The translations under genes and the position numbers were made by a program. Positions 8,580-18,831 of a DNA stretch of 64,000 nt are shown one piece after another. The notes under the pieces were generated by a model that saw only the letters and a program-made list of their open reading frames with translations, did not search any database and was not told where the DNA came from. Positions within the stretch are counted from its first letter, which is position 1. Each line of letters opens with the position of its first letter. The stretch is from Alkalispirochaeta americana (lineage in GTDB: Bacteria; Spirochaetota; Spirochaetia; DSM-27196; Alkalispirochaetaceae), in contig NZ_FTMS01000005.1 of NCBI RefSeq assembly GCF_900156105.1, positions 112,742 to 176,741 on the forward strand, in the 5' to 3' direction.

Positions 8580-9116
8580 TCAAGAAAGCGGGATATCTTT
8601 TTCCGCAGCCCCCCTCGGCCTGGGGGGGGTTGCAAGAAACCGGTCCAGGGCATCGGCAAAAGCCTTTTGCTCGCGCTTTCCGAAGGTCACCGCCCTGGTC
8701 ATGGTCTCAAGCCCCTGGGCACGGATCGCTGCCCGGGCATCGCGCAGGGAACGAAGCTCCCGAATCGAATCCCGCTCAAAGAGCCGCCCCCGGTCGTTCA
8801 TTACCGGGATACCCAACTCGACCAGACGCTCTGCCAGAGGGATATCCCGCGTAACCACCAGGACAATCCCCCGGGCAGCGACAGTTTCCCGCAAAAGGTA
8901 GTCATCGACGTCCTCCTCCTGGATGACCAGCATCTCCAGGAGATCCCCTCCGGTCTTTCCGAGAGGAAGCGCACGGTTGGCGCAGAAACGGACGGGGATG
9001 CCCCTCCTCCCGGGAATCCGCTGAAGGATCTCCCGAACCGGCACGGGGCAGGAATCGCCGTCAACCCAGATCTCTACCCCGACAGCAATGGAGTCAGGGT
9101 GTTCATGATCGTTCAT
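8580..9116 (-). CDS. yaiI: UPF0178 (YaiI/YqxD, DUF188) family protein
   Basis: A 178-residue protein carrying the family motifs VDGDSCPVPVREI near the N-terminus, VVTRDIPLAERLVELG in the middle and MNDRGRLFE, consistent with a PIN-like nuclease fold. The biochemical role is not established. ATG 9116 lies inside the end of manA (14-nt overlap), which implies coupled translation. Earlier in-frame starts would extend it with residues read from manA in another frame and are rejected. The functional link to manA is unclear. Confidence 0.8.
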   Translation of the reverse strand: MNDHEHPDSIAVGVEIWVDGDSCPVPVREILQRIPGRRGIPVRFCANRALPLGKTGGDLLEMLVIQEEDVDDYLLRETVAARGIVLVVTRDIPLAERLVELGIPVMNDRGRLFERDSIRELRSLRDARAAIRAQGLETMTRAVTFGKREQKAFADALDRFLATPPRPRGAAEKDIPLS

Positions 9117-10395
9117 CACCGGACACCCCGGATACAGAACCCTCAGCTCCGACACGAACCGTGGCGGGCGTGAAAGAAAGCGTTCCTGGAAGAGCCGCGA
9201 TATACGCCGAGGCAACTCCAGGACCGGAAACGTCCCACTTCTCCGCAGCGTGATCAAGAAAAACCGACTCTCCCGATTCCAGAAGAAGACCATCACAAAC
9301 AACAGGCCCCTCTGTGGCAAGAAGGATCGCCGGCCCTTCCCGCTTTTCTATCCGGCCCTCCCGGGGCACGCGAACCAGCTCGAACTCCCGGGCTGGTGTA
9401 ACGTAGACCCGAAGGCCCTGCTGATTGCATCCCGAGGACGGATGGGGCAAAAAACTCTCGAAAGAGAGAATCCGGGCCAGCTCCCGGCAATCCACGTGTT
9501 TCTCGGTGCACCCCGAACGCAAGACGTTGTCAGAGTTTGCCATGATCTCCACTCCAGCACCGCGCAGATACGCATGAAGCACCCGAGACCCCAGGAAGAC
9601 AGCCTCACCGGGTTGGAGATGAAAAAGATTCAGATAAAGCGGCGCGAACGCCCCGGGATCTCCGGGATACTGGCCCAGAAGTTCCCGGACCCACCAGTAG
9701 CGGTCCCGGGTTTCGTTGCGCCCCTCCAGGCAGGAACTCAGGGTCCGAACCAAGTCGTCCCGGAAGGAACGGTCGAGACCGCACTCAAGGAGCGCTAGAA
9801 AAAGCTTTTCCCAGGTCTCCTCCCGGGGATCCTCAAGAAACGGCTCCAGCGCCTCGTCCAGCAGGGGGTGGTTCAGGCGCGCCAGCGAAGAAGAGAGAAC
9901 CAGAAACTCCCGGCGCAACTCCTCCAGAGGCCGAAAGCCGCACAACCCCCAGAACTCCGTGAGCGCACAGATGAGTTCCGGCTTGTGGTTCTGGTCTCGA
10001 TAGGTTCGGAGCGGAGCGTCCCGGGGAACTCCCTGTGCCTCTTCCCGGGCAAATCCCTCCCGAGCCTGCTCCCGATCAGGATGAGCCTGAATGGAGAGCC
10101 CCTTGCCCGCAGTCAGAACTTTCAGCAGAAAGGGCAGACCCGGCATATCCTCGCCGGGAGCCTGCAACTCCAGGGACCGGGGCCCCAGCAAAGCGGGAGA
10201 TTCCGCAAGAAACGAGGCCAGGGAGACCGTCTCTCCCCGGGGGGTTACAATCTGACTTGCCCCGTTCGGGTGCGAGCCCATCCATAATTCCGCCTCGGGG
10301 CGCCCCCCCGGGGATCGCCCCTGGATCTTTGCCAGCAAATCAGGGCTTCCCCAAGCATACTGTTTCACCTGATTGATCATTTTATAGTGTGCCAC
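9103..10395 (-). CDS. manA: Mannose-6-phosphate isomerase, class I
   Basis: A 430-residue zinc cupin enzyme interconverting mannose 6-phosphate and fructose 6-phosphate. Zinc and active-site blocks are KGLSIQAHPD, YRDQNHKPELICAL and GSRVLHAYLRGAGVEIMANS followed by DNVLRSG. The start is taken as GTG 10395, because the predicted transcription start of a TTGACC-17-TAGCAT promoter falls exactly on its first base. ATG 10380 is the alternative; it has TATAAA directly in front and no ribosome site. It is divergent from pfp across 120 bp and overlaps yaiI. Confidence 0.92.
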   Translation of the reverse strand: MAHYKMINQVKQYAWGSPDLLAKIQGRSPGGRPEAELWMGSHPNGASQIVTPRGETVSLASFLAESPALLGPRSLELQAPGEDMPGLPFLLKVLTAGKGLSIQAHPDREQAREGFAREEAQGVPRDAPLRTYRDQNHKPELICALTEFWGLCGFRPLEELRREFLVLSSSLARLNHPLLDEALEPFLEDPREETWEKLFLALLECGLDRSFRDDLVRTLSSCLEGRNETRDRYWWVRELLGQYPGDPGAFAPLYLNLFHLQPGEAVFLGSRVLHAYLRGAGVEIMANSDNVLRSGCTEKHVDCRELARILSFESFLPHPSSGCNQQGLRVYVTPAREFELVRVPREGRIEKREGPAILLATEGPVVCDGLLLESGESVFLDHAAEKWDVSGPGVASAYIAALPGTLSFTPATVRVGAEGSVSGVSGDERS

Positions 10396-10401
10396 ACAGC
10401 G

Positions 10402-10430
10402 ATGCTACCGGCCTCTTCAGGTCCGGTCAA
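10402..10430 (-). promoter_or_regulatory. manA promoter, leaderless
   Basis: TTGACC (10430-10425), a 17-bp spacer and TAGCAT (10407-10402). Plus one at the standard distance is 10395, the G of the manA GTG codon. Confidence 0.55.
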
Positions 10431-10476
10431 GGGTCTTCTCCAGGGCCAAGCTTCACCGTAAGCCAGCCCTGCGCCG

Positions 10477-10506
10477 TTGCCTCCAGAAGGCCTCACCGGA
10501 TAGAAT
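10477..10506 (+). promoter_or_regulatory. pfp promoter, near-leaderless
   Basis: TTGCCT (10477-10482), an 18-bp spacer and TAGAAT (10501-10506). The predicted start is 10513, three bases before ATG 10516. No Shine-Dalgarno site fits in between. Confidence 0.5.
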
Positions 10507-10515
10507 AGGGCCGTT

Positions 10516-12183
10516 ATGAAACAATCACAGCTGCAAAAAATTCGGTATACCTACGAACCCAAGCTTCCCCCGGCCATCCGGGGAGATATCGCATCGATCT
10601 CCCTTTCCCTGGGAGAACCCACCCAGGCCCTCAGCGATCAGGAGGCCCTGAAAAAAACATTTGCCCACACCTACGGCAAACCCATCGCCACCATGCAGGC
10701 CAGCGGCAACAATCCCCAGGCATCGGTGCAGCGCACCGTGGGCGTCATCCTCTCGGGAGGACAGGCCCCAGGCGGTCACAACGTCATTTCGGGCATCTTC
10801 GACGCCCTGAAGAAAGCAAACCCCCAAAACAAGCTCCTGGGGTTTCTGGGAGGACCCTCGGGCCTTGTGGAAGACCAGAAAATCGAGATCACCGCTGAAT
10901 ACATGAATGATTTCCGCAACACTGGAGGATTCGATATAATCGGCAGCGGTCGCACCAAGATCGAGACCCCGGAACAGTTCGCCGCAGCCCGAAAAACCTG
11001 CCAGACCAACAAGATCGATGCCCTGGTCGTAATCGGCGGTGACGACAGCAACACCAACGCAGCCCTTCTGGCCGAGTATTTTGTTGCCCAGGGAGATCCC
11101 GTACAGGTTATCGGCGTACCCAAGACGATCGACGGTGACCTGAAAAACGAATATATCGAGGCATCCTTTGGCTTTGACACCGCCGTGAAGACCTATTCAG
11201 AGCTCATCGGCAACATCCAGCGCGACGCCAACAGTGCAAAAAAATACTGGCACTTTATCAAGCTCATGGGTCGCTCGGCCAGCCACATCGCCCTGGAGTG
11301 CGCCCTCCAGACCCGGCCCACGGCCTGCATCATCTCTGAAGAGGTGGCCGAAAAGAAACAAACCCTCCAGCAGATCGTCTCCTCCCTGGCAGAAATCGTG
11401 GCAAAGCGCGCCGAAGGAGGTGAAAACTTTGGCGTCGTCCTGATTCCCGAAGGCCTGATCGAGTTCATTCCCGAGATGGGGCGCCTGATTTCCGAAGTGA
11501 ACGATCTCCTGGCTATTCACAGCACGGAGTTCTCCGGAATATCCGGACCCGACGAACAAGCCCGCTGGCTTTCCGGAAAGCTGAGCACCGAGAGCGCACC
11601 GGTTTTCACCTCTCTGCCCCGGGATATCCAGCACCAGCTCCTGATGGATCGCGATCCCCACGGAAACGTTCAGGTCTCCCGAATCGAGACGGAGAAGCTC
11701 CTGATCCAAATGGTGAGCGAAGAACTCAACGAACGAGCCCGGACAGGGTCCTACCAGGGCATATTCAACGCGCTGAACCATTTCTTTGGCTACGAGGGTC
11801 GTTGCGCCTTCCCCAGCAATTTTGACGCCGACTACACCTACTCCCTGGGATACAGCGCGTTTGTGCTGATCGCCAACGGTCTCACGGGCTATCTCTCCAG
11901 CGTCCGGAAGATCGCTCAACCTGCCAGTGAGTGGGTTGCAGGCGGCATCCCCCTGACAATGATGATGAACATGGAGCAACGCCACGGCGAGAAGAAACCG
12001 GTTATCAAGAAAGCTCTGGTAGAACTGGAAGGGGCTCCCTTTACCTATTTCGCCCGCCATCGGGACGAATGGGCAACCCGAACATCCTTCGTCTATCCTG
12101 GCGCCATCCAGTACTACGGACCCGACGAGATCTGTAACCAGCCCACGATCACCCTGCGGCTTGAACAGGGCCTGGAGGCCTGA
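10516..12183 (+). CDS. pfp: PPi-dependent 6-phosphofructokinase (long, plant-beta-like type)
   Basis: A 555-residue enzyme that phosphorylates fructose 6-phosphate reversibly with pyrophosphate. Visible motifs: [18 protein letters not shown] (phosphate loop), GGDDSNTNA (the Asp at the second D marks PPi rather than ATP use), [10 protein letters not shown] (catalytic Asp), [12 protein letters not shown] (fructose 6-phosphate binding). This long form is common in spirochaetes and plants. It is monocistronic: divergent from manA and followed at once by a strong terminator. Together with manA it links mannose and fructose phosphates to glycolysis. Confidence 0.95.
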   Translation: MKQSQLQKIRYTYEPKLPPAIRGDIASISLSLGEPTQALSDQEALKKTFAHTYGKPIATMQASGNNPQASVQRTVGVILSGGQAPGGHNVISGIFDALKKANPQNKLLGFLGGPSGLVEDQKIEITAEYMNDFRNTGGFDIIGSGRTKIETPEQFAAARKTCQTNKIDALVVIGGDDSNTNAALLAEYFVAQGDPVQVIGVPKTIDGDLKNEYIEASFGFDTAVKTYSELIGNIQRDANSAKKYWHFIKLMGRSASHIALECALQTRPTACIISEEVAEKKQTLQQIVSSLAEIVAKRAEGGENFGVVLIPEGLIEFIPEMGRLISEVNDLLAIHSTEFSGISGPDEQARWLSGKLSTESAPVFTSLPRDIQHQLLMDRDPHGNVQVSRIETEKLLIQMVSEELNERARTGSYQGIFNALNHFFGYEGRCAFPSNFDADYTYSLGYSAFVLIANGLTGYLSSVRKIAQPASEWVAGGIPLTMMMNMEQRHGEKKPVIKKALVELEGAPFTYFARHRDEWATRTSFVYPGAIQYYGPDEICNQPTITLRLEQGLEA

Positions 12184-12223
12184 CCGGCAGAACCGCTGCG
12201 TCCTTCCCGGACGTAGCAAAATT

Positions 12224-12254
12224 AAGCCCCGGGCACAAGGACCCGGGGCTTTTT
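12224..12254. terminator. Rho-independent terminator of pfp, probably bidirectional with lepA
   Basis: AAGCCCCGGG (12224-12233), an 8-nt loop and CCCGGGGCTT (12242-12251) form a 10-bp stem followed by T's to 12254. The minus-strand side is also A/T rich, so it may serve the convergent lepA. Confidence 0.85.
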
Positions 12255-12276
12255 ATCCTGCCGATACCGGCCTCCC

Positions 12277-14079
12277 CTACTCCTCGGGAGAGCCCTTGAG
12301 AACCGAAAGAAACGCCGACTGGGGCAGCTCCACGTTCCCCACAGTCTTCATTCGCTTCTTGCCTTCCTTCTGTTTTTCCAGAAGCTTTCGCTTCCGGCTG
12401 ATATCACCACCGTAGCATTTGGCGGTCACATCCTTTCTCAGAGCCGGGATCGTCTCCCGGGCAATAACAGTTCCCCCGATTGCCCCCTGGATGGGCACCT
12501 TGAACTGATGCCGGGGAATCTCCTGTCGCAACTGCTTGCAGGCAGCCCGGGCGCGGCGCTCGGCGTTTCCCCGATAGACCAGCATGGAGAGGGCATCCAC
12601 GGGCTTGCCATTCACCAGAATATCCAGTCGCGCGAGCTGGACCGGCCTGCGATCGATGAGCTCGTAGTCAAATGACGCATAGCCTCGCGAAAGAGATTTC
12701 AGGTTATCATAGAAATCAAAGAGAACCTCCGCCAGCGGCATCTCGAAGACGAGTTCGACCCGGGAGGTATCGAGATAGATCATATCTTTCTGAATGCCCC
12801 GGCGGTCGTTGCAGAGGCTCAGCATCGGCCCCAGATAGGTATCGGGAGTAATGATCGAGGCCCGGATAAAAGGCTCCATGGCAAGCTTGATCGTCCCCGG
12901 ATCCGGATAATCCATGGGACTGTCCACCAGAAGCCTGGTCCCGTCGTTCAGTTCGATCTCGTATTCAACCGACGGAGCCGTCAGGACCAGGTTCAGATCA
13001 AACTCCCGCTCGAGTCGCTCCTGGATGACCTCGAGATGGAGCATTCCCAGAAAGCCGCAGCGGAATCCGAATCCCAGGGCTGCGGAATTATCCTTCTCGA
13101 AGACCAGCGAGGCATCGTTGAGGCGAAGTTTATCCATGGCCTGAACAAGCCCCTGGTACTCGTTCGTGTCAACAGGGTAAATGGAAGAGAACACCACAGG
13201 CTTCACTTCCCGAAAACCGGGAAGCGCAGTCTTGCACCGCGCGTCGGGACGCGTCACGGTATCACCCACCCGAACATCACGGATGGTCTTGATTCCGGCA
13301 ATAAGATACCCCACATCACCAGCCGAGAGTTGCCCCGTTTTCTCCAGGGCGATCTTGAAACGGCCGATCTCCTCCACCTCGTACTGGAGTCCACTGGACC
13401 ACATCTCAATGGTATCGCCCGGTTTCAGCGTGCCGTCAAAGACGCGCAGGTGAACGATAACCCCGCGATAGGGATCGTAATGGCTGTCAAAGACCAGGGC
13501 CTGAAGCGGTTTCTCGGGTTCTCCGGCGGGAGCGGGAATATGCTCTACAATGGCCCGCAGCAGGTCCTCCACACCCTGGCCGGTCTTTCCACTCACCAGG
13601 ACGGCCTCGTCGGGATCAAGACCCAAATCATGGTTGATCTGATGGAGGCAGTTATCGATATCGGCGGCCGGCAAATCGATCTTGTTGATCACCGGTATAA
13701 TATGAAGGTCGTGATCGAAGGCAAGATAGAGGTTGCTCAAGGTCTGGGCCTCCACGCCCTGTGCCGCATCGATAAGCAACACAGCGCCTTCGCAGGAAGA
13801 GATAGCCCGGGAGACCTCGTAGGAAAAATCTACGTGACCCGGTGTATCAACCAGATTAAGGAGGTATAACCCGTCCTCGAACTCCACGGGAAGAGTGACA
13901 GCCTGGCTTTTGATCGTGATTCCCCGTTCACGCTCAATGTCCATGGAGTCCAGGAGCTGATCACGGAAATCCCGCTCTTCCACAATTTTGGAGCGCTGGA
14001 TAAAACGATCAGCCAGGGTAGATTTGCCATGATCAATGTGTGCAATAATGCAAAAATTACGGACGTTCCTTTGGTTCAT
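12277..14079 (-). CDS. lepA: Elongation factor 4 (LepA), ribosome back-translocase GTPase
   Basis: A 600-residue translational GTPase that acts on stalled or mistranslocated ribosomes. G1 is AHIDHGKSTL, G3 is VDTPGHVDF and G4 is NKIDL. The LepA-specific C-terminal domain includes KCYGGDISRKRKLLEKQKEG. Start ATG 14079 is preferred over the TTG just before it. No ribosome site is present. Instead a TTGCAA-18-TACAAC promoter (14089-14118) places the transcript start three bases upstream. It appears monocistronic. Confidence 0.96.
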   Translation of the reverse strand: MNQRNVRNFCIIAHIDHGKSTLADRFIQRSKIVEERDFRDQLLDSMDIERERGITIKSQAVTLPVEFEDGLYLLNLVDTPGHVDFSYEVSRAISSCEGAVLLIDAAQGVEAQTLSNLYLAFDHDLHIIPVINKIDLPAADIDNCLHQINHDLGLDPDEAVLVSGKTGQGVEDLLRAIVEHIPAPAGEPEKPLQALVFDSHYDPYRGVIVHLRVFDGTLKPGDTIEMWSSGLQYEVEEIGRFKIALEKTGQLSAGDVGYLIAGIKTIRDVRVGDTVTRPDARCKTALPGFREVKPVVFSSIYPVDTNEYQGLVQAMDKLRLNDASLVFEKDNSAALGFGFRCGFLGMLHLEVIQERLEREFDLNLVLTAPSVEYEIELNDGTRLLVDSPMDYPDPGTIKLAMEPFIRASIITPDTYLGPMLSLCNDRRGIQKDMIYLDTSRVELVFEMPLAEVLFDFYDNLKSLSRGYASFDYELIDRRPVQLARLDILVNGKPVDALSMLVYRGNAERRARAACKQLRQEIPRHQFKVPIQGAIGGTVIARETIPALRKDVTAKCYGGDISRKRKLLEKQKEGKKRMKTVGNVELPQSAFLSVLKGSPEE

Positions 14080-14088
14080 CAAGATGCA

Positions 14089-14118
14089 GTTGTACTACGC
14101 TGCACGGGAGGATTGCAA
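14089..14118 (-). promoter_or_regulatory. lepA promoter, near-leaderless
   Basis: TTGCAA (14118-14113), an 18-bp spacer and TACAAC (14094-14089). The predicted start is 14082, three bases before ATG 14079. Confidence 0.45.
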
Positions 14119-14206
14119 GCGCACCGAAGCAACACCCCCAGGGACACGGAACGCCCGGGTATCAGAGGATCCTGGAGACCCCGCGCTGTCCCGCGCGGCG
14201 AGGAGA

Positions 14207-14611
14207 TCAGAGAGCGAAGCCGAGCTGGGCCATCGTTGCAAAGAGCTTTTGTTGCTCGATGGGCTTCACCAGATACGCATCGGCCTCGCCATGGTAGTAG
14301 GCATCCACCACGTTTCGGGGATCACCCAGGGCGGTGGTCATGATGACCGAGACCCGGTCCTTATGGTGGACGCCGATTGATTCCTCGAACTTCCGGATTT
14401 CCTGAAGTGCCTCATGACCGTCCATATTCGGCATCATGATATCCAGCAAGATCAGCTCATAGGGGGTTTTCTCCTCCCAGGCAAGCTGGAACGCCTGGAC
14501 CGCTTCGTCCCCGTCGACAACCACATCGACATACACCTCGGGCATCCCCTGGAACAGAGCCTGAAGGAACCTCCGGCTGCCAAAATCATCTTCCACTATC
14601 AGAATCCGCAT
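14207..14611 (-). CDS. Single-domain response regulator (CheY-like receiver)
   Basis: A 134-residue lone receiver domain. It shows the acidic pair in MRILIVEDDF, the phospho-acceptor Asp in LLDIMMPNMDG, the conserved Thr in VSVIMTTAL and the Lys in YLVKPIEQQ. There is no output domain. ATG 14611 follows AGGAGAG. It is the last gene of the chemotaxis operon, 36 nt after the hybrid kinase, so it may be the diffusible partner of that kinase or an additional CheY-type protein. The residues after MDGHEALQEIRKFEES are longer than in classic CheY. Confidence 0.85.
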   Translation of the reverse strand: MRILIVEDDFGSRRFLQALFQGMPEVYVDVVVDGDEAVQAFQLAWEEKTPYELILLDIMMPNMDGHEALQEIRKFEESIGVHHKDRVSVIMTTALGDPRNVVDAYYHGEADAYLVKPIEQQKLFATMAQLGFAL

Positions 14612-14647
14612 GGGCTCTCTCCTTGCACATAGTCTGTATCCATACAC

Positions 14648-16813
14648 TTAACCGATACCATGAATTGCCTCTGTTATCACCGATCGGGCACCCCGGATAT
14701 TTCCTCTCCGAAGAAGCAGATAGACCCGGAAAAAAACTTCGGAGTTACCCAACCCCGGCGTGCTTTTACCCTCCAGGGCATGACGCTGCCTTTTTGCGTA
14801 GGCAGCCGCTTCGGAGACCTTCTCCTGATCAAGAAGATCCAGCAGCCGCTTGAAGGGCTCGGGAACGGGGGGCGCCTCTGGCAGTTCTTCCTGATTTTTC
14901 CCGGAACCTCCCGGGTTCGGATCGGCCCAGGAAGAATCCTCGCACCCCCGGGAAAGGACCGAGATGATAGATCGGGCCGTTACAGGCTCGGCCACGTAAC
15001 AGAGTGAATCCCCGTGCCCCGAGAGGCTTCTACGTTCACGGGCAGGGCCGATAACTATTACCCGCTCCGCTACACCACCCCATTTCCCGGAATCTCCCCT
15101 GTCTGCGGGGTCATCTCCTTCTCCGGCTCCTTCTCCGGAAACCCGGCCGGAGGCGCATGTCCTGTATTCATCAAACCCCAAGAGGAGCACTCCTCCAGGG
15201 GGAAGATCTTCCTCCCTTGCCACCACTGCTCCGCCATAGCGGGTGATCCAGGGGGTAATAACCCTGCTGATGAGATGGTCCGACACAGCCACGGTGATCC
15301 CTGAGAAATCAGGCATCAGTTCGGGATCATCCTCAAGACAAGTCGGGAGAGTCAGAGAGCAGCACGCCCGAGTTCCTCCGTTTTCCCGGGACTGAAGCGT
15401 AATATCCCCCCCCATGGCGTGGGCAAAGCGCCGGGCGATAGCCAGCCCGAGGCCGGTCCCTCCGGCAGTGCGGGTGCGGGAGTCTTCCAGCTGCAGGAAG
15501 GCCTCGAAGGCTGATTCACGGTGCTCATCGGGGATTCCCACGCCAGTATCCTCGACCTGCAGTTCAACACGCGCCTGTCCGGCCGGGATATCATCGGAGG
15601 ATCCCCTGGAGACGGAGAGAGACACTATGACCTCTCCCGAGGGGGTAAATTTTATCGCGTTCGAGAGAAGATTGTTCAGTATCTGCCGAATCCGCTGAGG
15701 ATCGCCCTGAACCTCACCTGGTATCGGGGCAGCCTCCACCAGGGCAAGCCGTATCCCCCGCGCCATAGCTTCGGGAGCATGGGCCTGGACCGTGGATTGA
15801 ACCAGTTCGGTGAGGGAAAAGGGATCCTGCAATAACCTCCCGAATCCCGCCTCGTAGGTAGAGAAATCAAGAATATCCGTCACCAGGCGGATCATCGTCT
15901 CGGCAGAGCTATGGGTAATTCGAAGATACTCCTGAAACGATGGATCATCGGGCGAATCACGCATGAGACGGGTCATACCCAGAATCGCGTTCAGGGGAGT
16001 GCGAAACTCGTGACTCATCCTCGCCATGAACTCGCTCTTTGCCCGGGCAGCGCTCTCGGCGGCATCGCGGGAAGCGATCAGTTTCTGCTGGTACTCCAGG
16101 GGCTTGGTCACATCCCGGAAGACGATGACCCAGGCCCCTCCGCTCAGACCGCAGTCTTCCACGGGAATCCTCGATAGCTGTGCAGGAAAGGAGGTGCCAT
16201 TTTTCCTGCGAAGCCTGACAACCCGTCCGGGCATTTCGTCCAGGATATCCGGGGTTTCCTGAACAACAAGAACGTCCGGAAGACTTTCTCCCAGGGCATC
16301 CTCCCGCTTCCACCCCAGAAGTTTCTCTGCAGCGGCGTTGATGAGGATTACCGTTTCATTTGAGGAGGTAGTGAGAACGCCATCGTCGATCGTGTTCATG
16401 GTGGCGTCGAGAATCGCCCGCTGAATGCGCAGGTTCTGCTCGGCGTAATGCTTGAAAAGGGCCATCTCGATAGAGATTACCAGCTCGCGCTCCTGAAAGG
16501 GCTTCAGCAGATACCCGTAGGCCTGGGCCTCCTTGGCCCGCGCCAGATTCTGTCGATCAGAAAAGGCTGTAAGAAATATCGAGGGAATCCCGAAGCGCTC
16601 GCGAATTCTCTCAGCCACCATGATTCCGTCAAGTTCCCCCACGATCTGGATATCCATCAGGGCCAAATCAGGGGATTCACTCTGGGCCAGAGCGAGAGCT
16701 GTATCGCCATCCCTGGCAATACCTACCACCCGGAATCCCAGCGATTCCAGGCGAGTCTGGATATCGAGTGCAACAATCCGCTCGTCTTCAACGATGAGAA
16801 TCGATGCTACCAC
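14648..16813 (-). CDS. Hybrid sensor histidine kinase (REC-PAS-HisKA-HATPase plus C-terminal region)
   Basis: About 721 residues and cytoplasmic (no membrane helices). Order: N-terminal receiver (~1-125, SILIVEDE, phospho-Asp in LALMDIQ, Lys in YLLKPF), PAS (~135-255), HisKA with the phospho-His in [13 protein letters not shown], HATPase with [16 protein letters not shown] and [12 protein letters not shown]. The last ~220 residues look like a second, degenerate receiver with no clear acceptor Asp, then a helical tail. GTG 16813 after GGGTGGGG is preferred; TTG 16831 is the alternative. It overlaps the cheB end by 26 nt. Confidence 0.85.
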   Translation of the reverse strand: MVASILIVEDERIVALDIQTRLESLGFRVVGIARDGDTALALAQSESPDLALMDIQIVGELDGIMVAERIRERFGIPSIFLTAFSDRQNLARAKEAQAYGYLLKPFQERELVISIEMALFKHYAEQNLRIQRAILDATMNTIDDGVLTTSSNETVILINAAAEKLLGWKREDALGESLPDVLVVQETPDILDEMPGRVVRLRRKNGTSFPAQLSRIPVEDCGLSGGAWVIVFRDVTKPLEYQQKLIASRDAAESAARAKSEFMARMSHEFRTPLNAILGMTRLMRDSPDDPSFQEYLRITHSSAETMIRLVTDILDFSTYEAGFGRLLQDPFSLTELVQSTVQAHAPEAMARGIRLALVEAAPIPGEVQGDPQRIRQILNNLLSNAIKFTPSGEVIVSLSVSRGSSDDIPAGQARVELQVEDTGVGIPDEHRESAFEAFLQLEDSRTRTAGGTGLGLAIARRFAHAMGGDITLQSRENGGTRACCSLTLPTCLEDDPELMPDFSGITVAVSDHLISRVITPWITRYGGAVVAREEDLPPGGVLLLGFDEYRTCASGRVSGEGAGEGDDPADRGDSGKWGGVAERVIVIGPARERRSLSGHGDSLCYVAEPVTARSIISVLSRGCEDSSWADPNPGGSGKNQEELPEAPPVPEPFKRLLDLLDQEKVSEAAAYAKRQRHALEGKSTPGLGNSEVFFRVYLLLRRGNIRGARSVITEAIHGIG

Positions 16814-17972
16814 TGCGCCCCACCCGTTCAAGAACGTTTCGAACGATCTCGTTTAATCCAACGATCTGGTCAACAGCACCACGTTTTACCGCCTCCTGGG
16901 GCATCCCGTAGACGATGCAGCTTTTCTCATCCTGGGCGATCGTCCAGGCCCCGACATCGTGCATCTCCTTCATTCCCCGGGCTCCATCGTCTCCCATGCC
17001 TGTCATGATCACACCGATTGCGTTTTGACCGGCACTCTGGGCAGCGGACCGAAAGAGGACATCCACCGAGGGGCGATGGCGACTCACCAGCGGGCCCTCC
17101 CGAACTTCCACATAATAACGGGCTCCGCTGCGCCGAATCAGGAGATGCTTGTTGCCAGGAGCGATGAGAGCACGGCCCGTGAGAATCGTGTCATTATGCT
17201 CGGCTTCCTTCACAGTAATCTCGCAGAGCGAATCCAGGCGGGTTGCAAAGGCGGCGGTGAACTTCTCCGGCATATGCTGAACAATAACGATCCCCGGAGC
17301 GTTCAGAGGCATCTCTTCCAGGAAAACCCGCAACGCTTCGGTTCCTCCCGTGGAAGCTCCGACACAGACGATCTTTTCCGTTGTATCGGGGATTCTCTTT
17401 CCAGTGGGGGGCGGCAGGATGGCGTCGGCGGTTTGCTTGGGCTGAAGGCCTTCCTCCCGGCGAGAGCGACTGCCAGGGGGTATATCCTGTTTCCGTGGCG
17501 GCGCAGGAGCCTCCCGGGATTCCACTGAACCCGAAGGGGCCGAGCCGTGAAGCGAGGGGATTGAGAACCGCGCTGCGTAGGCAGCCCGGACAGCGTCATA
17601 AACCCGGACCCGGGACTCTTCCAAAAAGGTCTTGGTACCAACCTTGGGTTTTTCCACAATTTCCAGAGCGCCGTATTCCAGCGCCGTCAGGGCATTCACG
17701 GAACCGGATTCTGCCATGGAGGAGCAGATCACCACCGGCATGGGGTGCTGACGCATGAGATGGCGGAGAAAACTCAAACCGTCCATGCGGGGCATCTCGA
17801 TGTCCAGGGTTATGACATCGGGAGCACAGGAGGCCATTTTCTTGGCTGCTATGTAGGGATCAGGAGCGATTCCAACCACTTCGAAATCGCTGTTCTGCTC
17901 AAAGATCTGGGTAAGGGTTTGCCGGACCACAGCAGAATCATCAATGATCATTACTTTTATTTTTCCTGCCAT
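16788..17972 (-). CDS. cheB: Chemotaxis response regulator protein-glutamate methylesterase CheB
   Basis: A 394-residue protein that removes methyl groups from (and deamidates) chemoreceptors. The N-terminal receiver has [12 protein letters not shown] and the acceptor Asp in [14 protein letters not shown] proline/serine-rich linker follows (~145-190). The methylesterase domain has the catalytic Ser in [11 protein letters not shown], His in [11 protein letters not shown] and Asp in [14 protein letters not shown] 17972 has GGAGGAG upstream; longer in-frame starts have no family support. It follows cheR by 13 nt. Confidence 0.95.
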   Translation of the reverse strand: MAGKIKVMIIDDSAVVRQTLTQIFEQNSDFEVVGIAPDPYIAAKKMASCAPDVITLDIEMPRMDGLSFLRHLMRQHPMPVVICSSMAESGSVNALTALEYGALEIVEKPKVGTKTFLEESRVRVYDAVRAAYAARFSIPSLHGSAPSGSVESREAPAPPRKQDIPPGSRSRREEGLQPKQTADAILPPPTGKRIPDTTEKIVCVGASTGGTEALRVFLEEMPLNAPGIVIVQHMPEKFTAAFATRLDSLCEITVKEAEHNDTILTGRALIAPGNKHLLIRRSGARYYVEVREGPLVSRHRPSVDVLFRSAAQSAGQNAIGVIMTGMGDDGARGMKEMHDVGAWTIAQDEKSCIVYGMPQEAVKRGAVDQIVGLNEIVRNVLERVGRSGSIDSHR

Positions 17973-17985
17973 TATCTCGCTCCTC

Positions 17986-18831
17986 CTATTCTGTTGATCC
18001 TTCAAGACGGCGATACACAGTAGGGGCCACCGATTCAAAGGGGAGGTTGCTGCTTGCCATGCTTTCGGAGTGACCAAGAAAGAGATACCCCCCGGGCACC
18101 AGGTAATCGCAGAGACGCCGCAAGAGCGCCTCCTGGCGATGCCGATCAAAATAAATAATCACATTTCTGCAGAATATTACGTGAAACAGATCACGCATGG
18201 GGTATTTTTCCTGCATCAGGTTAAGACGCTTGAAGAGGACGTTCTGACGAACCTCGGGGCGCAGGCGAACGAGGTCGGCAGCGCGATCGCGGCTCCGCAG
18301 AAAATAGCGTTTCCGCAGAACCTGCGAAACTGGCTGTATCCGTCCGGCCGGGTAAACGGCTTTTTCTGCGACATGCAGAACCGCCGTAGAGATATCGGTA
18401 CCCAGAATGCGGTAGGAAAAAGCAGGGTTCACCCGACGGAACTCCTCGAAAGTCACGGCCAGGCTGTAGGCTTCTTCCCCCGTTGAAGACGCCGCAGACC
18501 AGGCCAAAAAGGGTTTCTCCATTCCCCACCCCTGTGATGCCTGGCGGGGCAGAAGGGAGTCTCTCAAGTAATCAAAATGCTCGGGTTCCCGGAAGAAATC
18601 GGTCTTGTTGGTGGTCACCACGTCGATCATGTGCACGATCTCACCGTCGTCGCAGGAAAAGACGTGTTCTACATATTCATCGAAGGAAGCCATGGAAAGC
18701 GCCCGCAACCGTTTTCGCAGGCGCCCCTCCAGCATGACCCGTTTCACCGGAGGCATCTTGATTCCCACCTCACCCTCGATAAAGGCACTCAGGCGCTGGA
18801 ACTGCTTGTCACTCAGCGAGGCTTCCGGCAT
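17986..18831 (-). CDS. cheR: Chemoreceptor glutamate methyltransferase CheR
   Basis: A 281-residue SAM-dependent methyltransferase that methylates glutamates of chemoreceptors. The N-terminal helical domain includes [19 protein letters not shown], and the SAM-binding domain shows [22 protein letters not shown] and [10 protein letters not shown]. Length and motif order are standard. The start overlaps the end of cheA by 23 nt, supporting one cheA-cheR-cheB transcript. Confidence 0.95.
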   Translation of the reverse strand: MPEASLSDKQFQRLSAFIEGEVGIKMPPVKRVMLEGRLRKRLRALSMASFDEYVEHVFSCDDGEIVHMIDVVTTNKTDFFREPEHFDYLRDSLLPRQASQGWGMEKPFLAWSAASSTGEEAYSLAVTFEEFRRVNPAFSYRILGTDISTAVLHVAEKAVYPAGRIQPVSQVLRKRYFLRSRDRAADLVRLRPEVRQNVLFKRLNLMQEKYPMRDLFHVIFCRNVIIYFDRHRQEALLRRLCDYLVPGGYLFLGHSESMASSNLPFESVAPTVYRRLEGSTE

